From NCBI GenBank assembly GCA_037043455.1, contig JAWPHD010001222.1, positions 124,001 through 188,000 on the forward strand: a stretch of DNA of 64,000 nt. The letters run 5' to 3'. A program made the position numbers and the translations under genes. The DNA is from Cyrtodaria siliqua. Lineage: Eukaryota; Mollusca; Bivalvia; Adapedonta; Hiatellidae. Below the pieces are notes generated by a model. That model was not told where the DNA came from and did not search any database. It saw only the letters and a program-made list of their open reading frames with translations. Below, piece after piece: positions 11,571 to 24,069 of the stretch (position 1 is the first letter of the stretch; the number at the start of each line of letters is the position of its first letter).

Positions 11571-12690
11571 CATTTGTTACGCTTTTAGTTTAGTCAATAT
11601 ATAGTTTACAAATGATATTATAATATGAACTAGGGATTGCTATGACAGATCAATGAAACTAGAACTATCAATGCAGGTGATGAATACACACGCTTTGACA
11701 ACTTTTGAAGTGAAAGCCAAATGATGTTCATTATATACTGAATGGAAAATAAACATTGCCTATACTACATTATTATATACACCTAATTCAACGTAATATT
11801 CCAGATATCTCTCAACGTGTTTTGTACACAAAGGGGCTACAACTCAATACAAAAAGGACAAATCTGTCATGTAGTAGACCTTTTAATCAAAGTATAATTT
11901 GTTACACGAAATTCATAAATGTTGAAGTTTCGCTTGAAAAAGCCAAGCCATTTCAGTAGTGTGGATTGCAACGTTTAAAACCTACATTTACTCACCTGTT
12001 TGAGCTAAATGCGCATTTTGTCGATAATGAAACTTTAAAGTGGTAACCATTGGTGTGTTCGGTGCTGTTTAAACCTTCTGTCCGAAAGGACCGGCCTAGT
12101 GTCGCCCTGTACCATTCGATTAGCAGTAGCATATTAAACATACAATATATAGGGGAAATACCCATTATGCGTTTCTTTTTTCCTTTCAGTATACAATATT
12201 ATAGTGGAAAATTCTAGGTCAAACAAAGTGCCATATTTCTGTAATAAATCAATAATGTGTGATGTTGAGGGACATAATGGTATTAGTTGTTATGTGTATA
12301 TAAAATGTGTGAACAATCCATTCAAAACTGTTTGGTAATAAGTAATAACAACAGGCCTGTATCAAGAGGGCCTGTATCGCTCTACTGGCTGCATGTAGTC
12401 TGGTTGGTGGGGTGGGGCGAGGGTTAGAAAAAACAGTTGTTTTAGCACGTATGACAACATATCTAGCCATGCATTAAGCAAAATGGCAGCACGTGACAAG
12501 ATGGCGGATAGGTCATAATTTGTATCCGGAGTGATTTACAATTTGTAAAAACATGCCTTAATTTCTCATCCAAGAAGGTTATGTTTGCAAGTAAGTGACA
12601 CAGGGATTACACGGATTTGAAGGATTTGACGGTAAAAGTTACGCTCAATTTGAACAGGGAATGAACATTGGCCAAACTTTTCTTTGAACA
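11571..12690. other. Non-coding, nothing recognised
   Basis: Short open frames only, none with protein-like composition. Confidence 0.4.
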
Positions 12691-12699
12691 TTATAATGA

Positions 12700-12745
12700 G
12701 CTCAGCTCGCGTCGCGAAGCGACGCGCGCGCAAGCGAGCTCTACG
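12700..12745. repeat. GC-rich hairpin
   Basis: 'GCGTCGC' GAA 'GCGACGC' stem-loop inside a larger near-palindrome bounded by AGCT sequences. The only strongly CpG-rich spot in this AT-rich neighbourhood. Confidence 0.6.
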
Positions 12746-13820
12746 GTAACGCGAGTTGCAAATACTATAGTAGTCTCTATCATCCAGACACACTCAAGCT
12801 GACTGCGAGCGCTAGCGAGCGTCTGGACTCACTGTTCTTTAAAATATTTGACCGATAGACGGCGCCAACAGTCAAACTGACTGCGACGTGACGTCATTTT
12901 GATTGCAACATCAAAGTGCACGTTGAATTACGCGCAACATTAGTTCCGATGGGATGTGTGTCGTCCTTATTAAATATACAATAAACTCCGTTTTATTGTA
13001 GTTTCTCTAAAAACATAATATAATCTTACAAAATGATGTTTACAATTTAATTTTTAGCGTTAATCGTGATCCGCTGACTATGTTTGGAGTAATTTTATTG
13101 CACAACATTGCGCGTAACGTCACGTATTTTTTGACGCCGTCGTGACGCAGGGGGTGATTCCCATGGATTTCCATAACAAACTGAAGTTGACCAATCAAAG
13201 GCCGGTGATTTTTTTTTGTCCACACCTCGTTTTGATGTCAAATTTTTTAAAGAAGCTTTACTCCAGACCATCGTTTGGACTTCTTTGAGAGAAGTCTCGC
13301 GAGAGGTCTGGATGATCGAGACTAATACTATAGGGAAAAAAAACGTGGTAAAAAAGTCCCTTGTTAAGGGGAGGTCATGGGTATATTCGTTCCAAACGCA
13401 GTTAACTCCCATCTTGTTTGGTATCCTGCCCAACTCTATTCGCGTTGGATCTAGTTCATCCAGTTGGCCGGTTACCAGACTTCAATTGTAAACATGACGT
13501 CATTAGGAAAACAGGAAAAACAGCCGTCTGAAAAATTATAAAATGATGGTGATTATTACCAGAGAGGGCACTGCCGATATTCAATACCTGAGAACTTGTC
13601 ACTCTCAGGTTTGAATTGAATATCGGTTGACTGAATGTGAAGATGTCTCCTGCGTCCCATCACAGCACACATCATCTGATGTCTCCAGATCCCTGAAGTC
13701 GGAACCGGTACGCGGGCTGAAGCTGCAACGGACCTATACTCAACCACAAACTTCGGTCATCACGTTGCAGCGAAGCCCACATTCTACCGTGGTTTTATAC
13801 ACGCCACAGAAGACTTCAGG
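12746..13820. other. Non-coding with weak open frames
   Basis: Two short plus-strand frames (13216-13491 and 13627-13824) have no recognisable domain. A hairpin forms between 'ccagaccatc' and 'gaggtctgg' near 13260-13310. Possibly remnant of a repeat. Confidence 0.35.
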
Positions 13821-13859
13821 GTGACACAGACATCGGGCGGTGTGTGCGGCGCAGGGGTC

Positions 13860-13985
13860 ATACTTAGCCTAATAAATTGGCTCCTATGCAGTTTTTTTTT
13901 ATTATTCTGACGTTCTATGTATGTTGATGCTCGCCAATACGAAAAATTTCAAAAGAGCATTAAACGTGTATTTTAACACACTAGG
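13860..13985. repeat. Dispersed repeat, fragments inverted elsewhere
   Basis: 'gatgctcgccaatacgaaaa' through 'gtgtattttaacacacta' recurs inverted at 19603-19664. 'cctaataaattggctcctat' recurs inverted at 23026-23055. One repeat family split over three places. Confidence 0.75.
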
Positions 13986-14630
13986 GTCATACTGTGATGG
14001 ATGTGGCCCTAAGCAAGACCGTCACCAACCCGTAGAGGATGTAGGACTCCGTAGCGGATGTAGACCACCACGCCAGCAGCAGACCACCACGCCAGACCAC
14101 TCCAGACCACTTCACCGCCACAGCGAGAACTACACAGAGCGAAAGCGACAACCATCTACATACACACAACAGAATCGACAACACAGCAGCACCAGATCAA
14201 CCAACACACTCATCTAGAGAAGTCCAGACTCTATTGTGCCCATAGCGACCAGGGTTCTCCAGGCGTTTTAGTTGGCGGAGGGACTTTAAACCTTAGAAGT
14301 ACACACACACACGATTATTACCAGCTGAGAGTCAAGGTAACGGTATTTCTACCCATTTTTAAAAGCTACTGCAGTATCGATAATCTAAAATACAATGGTT
14401 AAATGAAAACGCATCGCACTTCGAGTGATATTATAGATGTTACAGCAAAGTCGGTGGGTGGGGAAATTTTAACCACTGGCACTGCAGTGCAGTCTGCTGT
14501 TGTCAAGTTTCCAAGTAATGTGCGCGTTTTTATTTAGAACTCAGATGTTGAACGGTGCTTAAAGATTCAATTATTTTTATCAAGTTCTGAAAATATGTTT
14601 GGCGTGGGAACAGGGGTGGGGTGGGGGCCA
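13986..14630. other. Non-coding, composition shift
   Basis: GC-richer stretch with 'accaccacgccag' repeated at 14069-14100, then unremarkable DNA. May continue the dispersed repeat on its left. Confidence 0.35.
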
Positions 14631-14790
14631 AATATTTCTGAGTGGGGTGTGTGGATGGCGGGTGGGGGGGGGGGGATACGGAGTGATCAGAGTATGTTAA
14701 AAGGGGTCTGGGCAGCAGAGTATGTTTTGGCTCCCACTCCACCCCCTGCCTCTCCCCGCCCCTAAACCCCCCCCCCCCCCCAAAAAAAAA
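14631..14790. repeat. G-rich/C-rich low-complexity tract
   Basis: Runs of G (14661-14675) and of C then A (14768-14790). Base counts in such runs are likely unreliable. Confidence 0.8.
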
Positions 14791-16426
14791 ACTGTCCTGA
14801 AATTTTACAGTCTGGCGGCAAAAAAATGCATTTTAATTAAGAAATAATCTGATCTGTATCTGATGAATACGTATCGTATTTCTATCTGTTTTTGACCACC
14901 ATGTGATTTCGACCGACGGCGGAAATTACGTCTGCGCACGTTTATTATGCAAATCTCGTCATTTTTTTTTTATGATCGTCTGGTAAATGAATAGTTTACA
15001 ACAGAAAACACGTTCAATGCTACGGATAATTTTCCTATGGATAGTTGATCTCTTTACCAGTGTTTTCGTATTTTAAATGCATCCCATTATAAAACAAACT
15101 TACCCCAAAAAAAATTGTTTACGATGCATTGATGATTTAATCCTTCGCCTTTCATTAGAATTTAGATATCAACAAGTTTTAGTTACGCGTAAAATGAGAA
15201 GAAGTAAATAGGTAATATCAAGGGCTGGGTACCTGAGTAAAACATGCAGCAATATCGGTGTTAGTTTTAAAAACATCTGGTAATTGTTATGTTAGTACAT
15301 TTCCTACATGATATGTGACCTAATTCCTGACAAGCAGACCGACATGTTTTGAAAACAGCAAAAGACAATAATTGTAATGCTCCACAGTACTGAAAAAAGA
15401 TTTTAGGGTGATGAGGATAGACATTTACTCATGTTATTTCATAGAAAATAAGTACGGCTTTGTTTCTTCTTGTTAAATTAAAAAATGGTTGATATTTTTG
15501 CATTTTTTTCTACACTGTCAGCTAGTGTGAGTTTAGGTCTACACATTTGCATAAATTGCCCATATGAAAATACTGCATCTCGGGATAAAAGCTATAGTAA
15601 ATAAGGTGACCGGAAACACATGCTGTTCACTGGAAACAAACAAGTTGAGATCATCCATTTTCAAATGTTATCGGATGGAAAATAAACAAAATTTAATCAA
15701 AGCCGCGATAGTTTTTGTTGCAGTTTGAATAGTTTAGATTAGCTAACGTCATATTATGTCAAATATGTAATCTATTACTGATATATGTAGCCAATTGTCG
15801 TTAAGTGGTCATAAACTAACAGGTCGAGGATAGTAGATCCCAATACTGGTATTTCACTACGGGGATATAAAATATAATAAATACGTACCTGTGTTTTATC
15901 GGTGAATAAAATACGGTTAGGAGTTTGGATGGTTGTGTAGAAATTAATTATTTACATCGGACGATTCTATTCGATTTTAACACACCTATAACTCCATTGT
16001 TTATACTATTGTGGGGGCACTATATATTATCTCGGAAGTCAAGGTAATCAGACTGCTATGTTTACAGGCTTTTCCATTGGGTGCCCCCATATGCAAAGTT
16101 CTGCGCGGTTCAGTATGCTGAATTATATAATTTGGATCTTGATACCTCGTTTTTGCAGCTTATTAGTACAATATTGAAAAAATTATATACGCGTCTAATT
16201 TCAAATACTTTTCAGTTTATGGGGCTAATTGCTCAATCTGGTGTGCCTGAATAGAAAATGGCTATTCTGTGGTCAAAACTAAATACACTGATGATATTGT
16301 ATCTTTCTTGCACTATTTATGATTTTATCATTACCAACGGCAACCTCCCAAGGCACACTATTAATGATACTGTAACAACAAGTAAATGATGTGTATTTAA
16401 GTATTGATTCACTAATTTTCGGTATT
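14791..16426. other. Non-coding, mostly unstructured
   Basis: No gene seen. One short inverted pair 'TGGGGGCA'/'TGCCCCCA' at 16011-16090. Confidence 0.4.
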
Positions 16427-16550
16427 CCTGGGGTTTAACGACGGTGAGTGGTTGGCAAATTTACCATAAACTCAAAGTGAATGGAAAATTTACCATGAAG
16501 CCATTTATGGTAAAGTTGCCATTCACTACCACCGTTCAAACCCCAATATT
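16427..16550. repeat. Hairpin-type MITE remnant
   Basis: Inverted arms of about 45 bp ('ggggtttaacg', 'tttaccataaa') separated by about 30 bp. Non-coding foldback unit. Confidence 0.6.
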
Positions 16551-16861
16551 TACATAAATTTCTAATGCATTGACCTTAAATGAAACACGTTTATTTGCTG
16601 CATTTAAATTCCTAGTGAAATAACACTTTTACGTTTTGGGCACAGCTAAAACAAACAATGTATAGTTTATTCATTTCATTAACTTGAAAACTGTTGTAAG
16701 TTGCTATAAAAAAGCGTGCAATGTTGGCAAAGTCACTGTTACCAAGAACATAAAATGATTAAATTCAATATTTCTATATTTTTACGGGTTATGAAAAACA
16801 TAAGCTAGTTTAAATTTAGCAAGAGGTGTCTAGGACTTCACACACTTTAAAGTAACCTAAT

Positions 16862-17488
16862 GTTTTGCATAGCCTGTCGAAAGATCTAAATAATAGTAAA
16901 TATTGAATTCAATCCTTAAAAAATCAATTCTTCTGAAGAATTGATTTTTTAAGGATTTAATTCAATATTTACTTCAATAGATTAATCTAGTTTTTCATAT
17001 GCTTGACTCCAGTACATGCTTGTTAATTAACATCCCTCTGCCAGGAAATATTGTCCTTTTCGCAGTGTTAAACAGTAGCTTCTTGAACATATATTTTTTA
17101 AAGGTGTATCAACACATTATCTAAGGTTATTTAGAGCCGCCCGAGACATATGAGAAGGATATATATATAACCTTGTTTTGCATAGCCTGTCGAAAGATCT
17201 AAATAATAGTAAATATTGAATTAAATCCTTAAAAAATCAATTCTTCTGAAGAATTAATTTTTTTAAGGATTTAATTCAATATTTACTTCAATAGATTAAT
17301 CTAGTTTTTCATATGCTTGACTCCAGTACATGCTTGTTAATTAACATCCCTCTGCCAGGAAATATTGTCCTTTTGGCAGTGTTAAACAGTAGCTTCTTGA
17401 ACATATATTTTTTAATGGTGTATCAACACATTATCTGAGGTTATTTAGAGCCGCCCGAGACATATGAGAAGGATATATGTATAACCTT
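16862..17488. repeat. 313-bp tandem duplication, each copy with a 77-bp palindrome
   Basis: Two head-to-tail units begin at 16862 and 17175. In the first, 16896-16972 forms two 38-bp arms around a single central base with one mismatch. In the second the matching palindrome differs at other positions. Both end in 'gttatttagagccgcccgag', also seen in the insert at 33060. Confidence 0.85.
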
Positions 17489-17670
17489 CAATACACGGGA
17501 CTGCCCACTTTATGTCCGGCGCATCCTTGGCCGGGATAGTAAAGAGGCTGTGTCTAAAACTTTCTCGTCTCTCACAGCTACAAGTTTGTGTCCCACTGTA
17601 AGCTTGACTTGTCAAGTGAGAAAGTATCAATTATCATGGACGGCTGGAGATATGGCCTAAAAAAAAAATT

Positions 17671-17995
17671 GTGTGGTTCGGGTCACCCGACCCTACCTAC
17701 GAATACCCTGACGTTTTTTTGGTCCATTTCGAAAAAAAAAAAAATCAAAAAAAAAATAAAATAATAATAATTCAGTGCATCTTCTTTGCGTTCATAAAAA
17801 AAGAAGAAAAAAAAATCCGACCTACCCTACCTACCAATTTTGAACATTTTACCAGAACCACACTATTTTTTTTTTCGGCCTATTCAGTACTGGTTATACC
17901 CCACCAAAAAAATGGATCTGCTGCTACCACAAAAAAAAATAGACCGTCATATATAGCCTTACATGTGCTAAATATAACACAACATTCAAACAGTT
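17671..17995 (+). mobile_element. SINE-like element with A-rich interior
   Basis: Starts 'gtgtggttcgggtcacccga', followed by A-rich DNA. The tail 'gaccgtcatatatagcc' matches the tail of the tRNA-headed SINE at 18781. The 143-residue frame across it is Lys/Asn/Ile-rich and repeat-derived. Confidence 0.45.
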
Positions 17996-17999
17996 TATG

Positions 18000-18659
18000 T
18001 CCACATCAAAAAGACAAAGCTAAGAAATTAAACATATTCCCATGGGCACATTGTAGTCTACCATGGTGTGTCACAACCGTTTCAGAAATTAAGACGTTTT
18101 AGACAAATGCTATCAATAGCATTTGCTGAATCGGTTATAAAACTGTGTTTTGAAAATATGTGGGTTTTTTATTGTTGTTTTTAATATCTTTTTAATTTTC
18201 AGTGCCATTTCTGCCTTAATTAAGCTTCACCCTTAGATGTTCAAGAATGTCCAAGAAAAGAATATACTATGCGTCAGTCTTCCATTGTTTTTGGTTATTT
18301 AGGACTGCGTCTGCTTAATAGTAGAACTCAGCATTAATAACCTGCAACGGATGGCTTGAACTTTCAACCGCACTAAAAAGGACTGGATGTACATGTACCA
18401 TTAATGAGGCGCAGTTATCTGTGGTTGATGGATACAAAAGTGGGAGTAAGTGATGTACCAAACAATCAATTGTGGCCAATGATCAGTTATATAGTAATTG
18501 ATATTAAGTTATGACATTCCACGAAAGATCATTGCAAAAAATAGAATTCTATTATCGCTGAAAACAAAAACAAAACATACAATCTACTTAGTCAAGAATC
18601 AGTTGGATTACCACCATCTCAAAATAGTACAAAATAAACTCCTTTTTTATATATAAGGA
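18000..18659. other. Non-coding, nothing recognised
   Basis: No coding or repeat structure seen. Confidence 0.4.
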
Positions 18660-18725
18660 AAGTTAAAAAATTTCGCGTACAATGCAGAGACGGGGAAGCG
18701 AACCCGAGCTGCATTCGTCTAGTGA
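18660..18725 (-). mobile_element. Degenerate tRNA-like fragment
   Basis: On the minus strand 'GGTTCGCTTCC' matches a pol III box B with one change. The upstream half is too degraded to assign. Confidence 0.35.
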
Positions 18726-18780
18726 CATTGGTGAGAAGTGAGTTCAAGTATGTTACCCAGACATGATTTGATATTTTGTA

Positions 18781-19015
18781 GCGCATCTGTGGTTGAGAGG
18801 GTAAAGACGCTGCATTGGAACCATCTCAACGCTGCGGGTTTGAATCCCACTGGGAGCTCGACTTGTAAGTGTCGATTCTTTTGGACGACAGGAAGTATAC
18901 AGTATGTGTCTTACATCTTCTAACCAGGAATAAGTGAGTGGTCTGCTTCCACCACTAAAAAATGTTGACCGTCATACATAGCCTAAAATGTGCTGGAAAA
19001 TGACGTTACACGCCA
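18781..19015 (+). mobile_element. tRNA-derived SINE
   Basis: The head contains a box A (TGGTTGAGAGG, fits TRGYNNARNNG) and a box B (GGTTTGAATCC, one change from GGTTCGANTCC) about 40 bp apart. It continues into a non-tRNA body and a tail shared with the element at 17671. Internal pol III promoter, retroposed by a partner LINE. No tRNA fold good enough for a functional tRNA gene. Confidence 0.7.
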
Positions 19016-20239
19016 AACAAACAAAAACGATATACGTTTTATTTCAATTGCCCTTAAGAAAAATGTTCTTGTCCGGTCCATGTGGTAAGTAGCATACACA
19101 TCTATGGGTCCTTTATTCAAGGTCATGCAGTTTTCATGTCCAGTCATACTCCTAAACCCATTCTTCTTCTTTCGAGTAAAGACCTAGGAACTTCATAGAT
19201 CATATTTAGCTCTTAAAATAATGAGACCTAATATGCCTATGTGTTTTCAAAAGACCGTGTGTTGCACATTAAAGTAATGTCAGTGTGAATATTGATGTAC
19301 TTTTGGTGTTCATTCCAATAAGCTGTCCAACAATTTCAGATAATGAGATGAAACTGTTACGTATCATTAATATATTGGGTGTGAACATCACTTAAGTTCA
19401 AGGTCAAGGATCTTGCGCAAGACATTTTCCCTTGGCTTTGTCTATCTGATGGGGATGGTAAATAAAAGGTCCAAACTACCAAAGGCTATCCTGTCTGCAT
19501 GTTAAATAATTATTACAATCTTTCTGAGAGTAAGAGTAGTAAGAGTAGGGCAGAGTTTCATGATTAATTTTTATACTTCGCCTCTCACTGAGGTGGCTCT
19601 AATAGTGTGTTAAAATACACGTTTAATGCTCTTTTGAAATTTTTCGTATTGGCGAGCATCAACGTGTATTGATCATTGCACATTTTACGACTGGTCTTTC
19701 CCAACGGAATCTGTTGGGAAGGTTTCACGCTTTTAAACAGCATTGTTTGTATATTATATAAGCACAGGTTGAAAGAAGATTATTTTTTTTGAGTCGATTG
19801 GTGTTTCAAAATTTACCTGCCACGATGAAATATCTCAGATTATCCAAATTTATCACGAATATATCGACACATTTCCGAATTATCCAAAGTTACCGCCATC
19901 TTGTTTGAAATTCTTACCCAGAGCTCAATGCGCATATTAGTTCACCATACGCAACCCACCATGCACCGTCGATAGAATAGAATAGAACCGTTTATTGCTA
20001 CACTCGTAAAACACTGTGTACATAGTGTGTTTAAACTACACATATTTCATGCCGATTTAAATTTTTAATTATATTTATAGTATTGTTAACATTACTTGTT
20101 TTATTCGTTTATTATTCTACAGTAATAAAGAGTATATAAAATATATGAAAATTAGCAGTTTGGTAAAGATAATAATAATGAAATTGCAAGAGTGTTCACA
20201 AGGACGACGACGGGCGACGGACAACTGAGAACGGACAAC
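19016..20239. other. Non-coding, dispersed repeat fragments
   Basis: Contains the inverted partner of the 13921 repeat at 19603-19664. Otherwise nothing recognised. Confidence 0.4.
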
Positions 20240-20310
20240 TTGTCATCCCATAAACCCTGGGGGTGGGGGTTGGGGGTGGGGGTTGGGGGTGAGGGGGGGG
20301 GGTGGATGGG
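20240..20310. repeat. GGGGGT tandem tract
   Basis: Repeated 'gggggtggggg' blocks, able to form G-quadruplexes on the plus strand. Confidence 0.75.
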
Positions 20311-20629
20311 GGATTTGAAAACAAAATCACCATGTTCAGCTCTACCAAACACACAACTATTTCTTTTTATAAATCACAACGTCCCATCCTAGCTCAGCTA
20401 AATTTGGGACTTGGTTTCCTTATAGTATGTTATAAAGGGTTGCTTAAGTAATGTTGCCTTCCGCAAATTCAGGGCTCCCATGGAACCCAAATTGTGAAGG
20501 CCCATAAAATGTGCAATAAAGGCAGATCTAGGTTTGCATTTAAGCTGGTGTATATATAGTTATAATTTTGGTTTGTGATCTTATATCATTATGCATCTTA
20601 TTTGAACTTCACCCATATTTGGGCATGGG

Positions 20630-21950
20630 CTCCCTCCTCCCCCCTCCATTTTTTTTTTTATTTTTTTACATATTTCTGTTGTTTTGGTCAATTCTTACAC
20701 ATATAGCTATGTTGCCCCTCCCCCCACCTCTCCAACCACCCCCCACCCCCACCCCCCACTCGACACTCATTTAATTATTTGTTTACATATTTTTGTGTTG
20801 TTTTGGTAAATTCTTACAAATGTAGCTATGTTGCCCCCACCCCCACGCCCGCCTTCCAACACCCTAAGGCCTCCCCCCACCACCCACACTCGAAACTCAA
20901 TTTTTTTTTTTTTTTTTTTAACATATTTCTGTCTTGTTTTGGTCAATTCTTACACATATATCTATGTTACCCCGCCCCTACTCCGCCCCCCGCACAACCT
21001 CCCCGGCACCCCGGCACCCCGCCTCCCCCCGACTCTCAACTATTTTTTCTTCTTCATATTTCTGTAATGTTTTGGTCAATTTTTACACATATACCTATGT
21101 TGCCCCGCCCCCACCATCCTCCTCCCCCACCCCCACCGACTCGAATCTCTATTTTTTCTTCATATTTCTTTGTTGTTTTGGTCAATTCTTACACATATTG
21201 CTATCCCCCGCCCCGCATCCCCTACCCGCCCCACCCCGACACTAAACTCCCCCCCCCCCCCTTCCCACTCCAGACTAAACTATATATGTTTTTATATTTC
21301 TGTATTGTTTTGGTAAATTTTATTATCTCTACTGGCCAAGTTCGAAAACCAACCAGATCGGACCAGTAACGGCGGAGTTACGGCTCTTATATTTCCACTC
21401 GAAACTCGATATATATAAAAAAAAATACATATTTCTGTCTCGTTTTGGTCAATTCTTATGTGGCCCTGCCACCACCCTCCCCCACTCCCCGCCTGCCCCA
21501 CTCGAAACTCGATTTTTATATATTATTTACATATTTTTGTGTTGTTTTGGTCAATTCTTACACATAAAGCTATGTTGCACACCCCCACCCATTACGCCCC
21601 TCCCCCACCTCCACCTCCACTGGAAACTTTTTTTTTTTTACATATTTCTGTGTTGTTTTGGTCAATTTGTGTTACCCCCACACCCACACCCCAAACCATC
21701 CCAACAGACCATCATCACTACCACCCGAATGTTGTTGTCTTTTGTTTGTTTTTGCATATATCTGTGTTGTTTTGTTTTATCAGTTTATCAATATGTTTCG
21801 CCCCACAACCATCCCACCACCACCACCCGAATGTTTTTTTTTTTTTTTTTTTACATATGTCTGTGTTGTTTTGTTTTATCAAATATACAACTATATCAAT
21901 TCTGCGCCCCCGTCCTTTGCCCCCCCCCCCTTCCCCCCCCCCCTCATTGG
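20630..21950. repeat. C-rich minisatellite array, about 11 units of 100-150 bp
   Basis: Each unit joins a T-run, a conserved core 'catatttctgtgttgttttg' plus 'gtcaattcttacacata', and a variable CCCCCACCC block ending in 'cactcgaaactc'. The conserved cores make overlapping proline-rich frames up to 196 codons that are not real genes. The C blocks give G-runs on the minus strand. Confidence 0.85.
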
Positions 21951-23265
21951 TTTATGGGCTCCCCTCACATGGAGGACAGGGGGAGGAAAATTGTTTTCAT
22001 TTTATCTTCCATTATTGGATATTAAAATTTTAATTTGAACGCAATCATTTACATATAAAGCAATTTAGATAAAATTCAGATACACAGATGAAATATCAAT
22101 AAAAAAAAACCTGAAATGAGGCCACAATAAAACATCGCCAGGTATCCCCTCCCTCCTCGAGTTGCCTTTCGACCACAATTTTTTTTTAAATGACAGCAAC
22201 TTTGGATTAAAACTGATAAAAATAAATGAAATGTCACCCTGCCCCAAATTTTACTATAATTTGTATGAGATTCTAACAATAATTTTTATATCGGCCCGAG
22301 TTTCTATACCCACCCCCACCCCCACCCCACCCTCACATTGTTTAAGCCTTGTTTTCTGATGGTATATACTGGCTATACCATTTATTATTCACTGAATAGT
22401 CGAGCTGCGCTGTTCTCCTACAGCTCTTGTTTAATATAAATTTCCATATTTTACAGATTGTTTAGTGGGTCGCCCCCTGAATCCACCCGTAAACTCACCC
22501 CACCCCCTACACACTAAATGAAATGAACATAACAAAACAAAATAAACAAGCTTAAGTTAGGTCATGGACATACAGTAGGTCTATGGTTAGGTGCTTTTCC
22601 CCCCAGATCAGGCTATAAAACAAGCGAGATTTTTTAATTTTTCTTTTAAGAGAATGTCTGAAGGGGTAATATATAATAAATATCCCGGCACCCTTCGCCC
22701 ATTACCTTTTGTTAACCTTATACTTGAAAACGTTATACTAGATACATTATACACAACGCAGTTTCGTGACACGTTGTCCACAGTCGAAAATGTGTACTTG
22801 TGCGCATGCGCATGCAACGTTGGGAGAAACGCGCACTTGTCAATATATTGTCAATACACATGTATAGCGATCTACGAAAAACTATTAAAAACGATATATT
22901 ATGTAAAATATGCTTCGGAAAAAAATAAAACCGAAAGTAAATGGTAAATAACTTATTATTTTGTTAGATTATCGTCATGGTTTACGCACATAAGTCTGAT
23001 AAGCTGCTCAATTTCGTTCGAAAAAAACTGCATAGGAGCCAATTTATTAGGCTAGTGGCTCTAATAACCATAATGTGCTGATGATTGTTTTCATTTGCAT
23101 TCCAGTTCTTTTTTTTTAATGAGTTGAGCTCGCTATGAGGCAGTGCCTTATTCATATTATGGTATATTGCCATTGTTTACACTGAGATAGTACATTAGAC
23201 AGCCATAGGCGACTTACGCTAAAATATTTTAAAAGTATAGTGCTCAAAAAAGATAAGCGTATATT
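21951..23265. other. Non-coding with C-rich patches
   Basis: A CCCACCC patch near 22305 and an inverted dispersed repeat at 23026. The 118-codon frame at 22591 has no recognisable domain and probably arose by chance. Confidence 0.4.
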
Positions 23266-24069
23266 ATGAACGCTACAACACACACGTCGACGCCACTTAA
23301 AACCAATACAAAGAAAAGAGAGCTATCCTCGCCTCTAGACATCTCTGAGCTTAAGAAAAACAAGTGTGATTCGTTGTCTGATATCTCTAATCTTTCCGAC
23401 ATGGATGCTGACACAGTTTCCTCCAAGGCTGCTGGCTCAATTGTGTTGAGTCAAGCTGACGTCGACCAAATAGGAAATGTCCTTAAAGGAACTTTCGAAT
23501 CTATACTAGCGGGTCTGGTTAAAGACATAGTTAGTGGTGTCCTTCAAGGGTTTAGAGACGAAATTAAGTCCCTTAGGACTGAAAACACAAATCTCAAAGC
23601 TAGAGTAGCGGATCTTGAGACAGCAGCCGACGCCAGCGAGCAGTATAGTCGTAGGAACTGCTTGAGGATTTCTGGTATTACCGAAAATCCAGGTAAGAGT
23701 ACCGACGAAATCGTTTTGGAGATGGCCAAAGTCCTTGATGCCAATATACATCTTGAAGATATTGACAGAAGCCACAGAGTTGGTAAATCGTCAAGCAAAC
23801 CTCGGGCTATCATAGTCAAATTCGTTGCATATAGATCCCGTCAGAAGTTGTATCAATCGCGTACGCAAGCTAAGAATCGCGGATATTCGGGTGTCTTTGT
23901 GAACGAAGATCTTACGAGATACCGTAACACCTTGCTGTTCAAAGCGCGCAATCTCGTCAAAGCTAACCGTCTTTTGGGGGCCTGGTTTTCGGATAGCACT
24001 GTGCTATTTAAAGACAAAAACAATAAGATCCACAGAGTTACCAACGAAGCAGTACTGATGCCCTACTAA
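23266..24069 (+). CDS. Non-LTR retrotransposon ORF1 protein (coiled coil + RRM-like)
   Basis: Uninterrupted 267-codon frame. Residues 1-60 are low-complexity Ser/Thr/Lys. About 95-120 form a leucine/charged coiled coil ('LRTENTNLKARVADLETAA') that would trimerise the protein. About 125-200 resemble the L1-type RNA-binding domain ('RRNCLRISGI', 'IDRSHRVGK'), followed by a basic C-terminal domain ending in 'VTNEAVLMPY'. Such proteins coat retrotransposon RNA as a nucleic-acid chaperone. It lies upstream of the endonuclease-bearing ORF2 on the same strand, as expected for a bicistronic LINE. Intact, unlike ORF2. Confidence 0.8.
   Translation: MNATTHTSTPLKTNTKKRELSSPLDISELKKNKCDSLSDISNLSDMDADTVSSKAAGSIVLSQADVDQIGNVLKGTFESILAGLVKDIVSGVLQGFRDEIKSLRTENTNLKARVADLETAADASEQYSRRNCLRISGITENPGKSTDEIVLEMAKVLDANIHLEDIDRSHRVGKSSSKPRAIIVKFVAYRSRQKLYQSRTQAKNRGYSGVFVNEDLTRYRNTLLFKARNLVKANRLLGAWFSDSTVLFKDKNNKIHRVTNEAVLMPY

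Noticed and set aside
17671..18102. 143-codon frame
   Set aside because: Spans A-rich SINE-like DNA; composition reflects poly-A.
20779..21369. 196-codon proline-rich frame (and overlapping ones to 22033)
   Set aside because: Produced by the conserved core of the C-rich array in several frames at once; no Met context, domain or splice support.
22591..22947. 118-codon frame
   Set aside because: No domain, no splice or regulatory context, and an equally open frame on the other strand.
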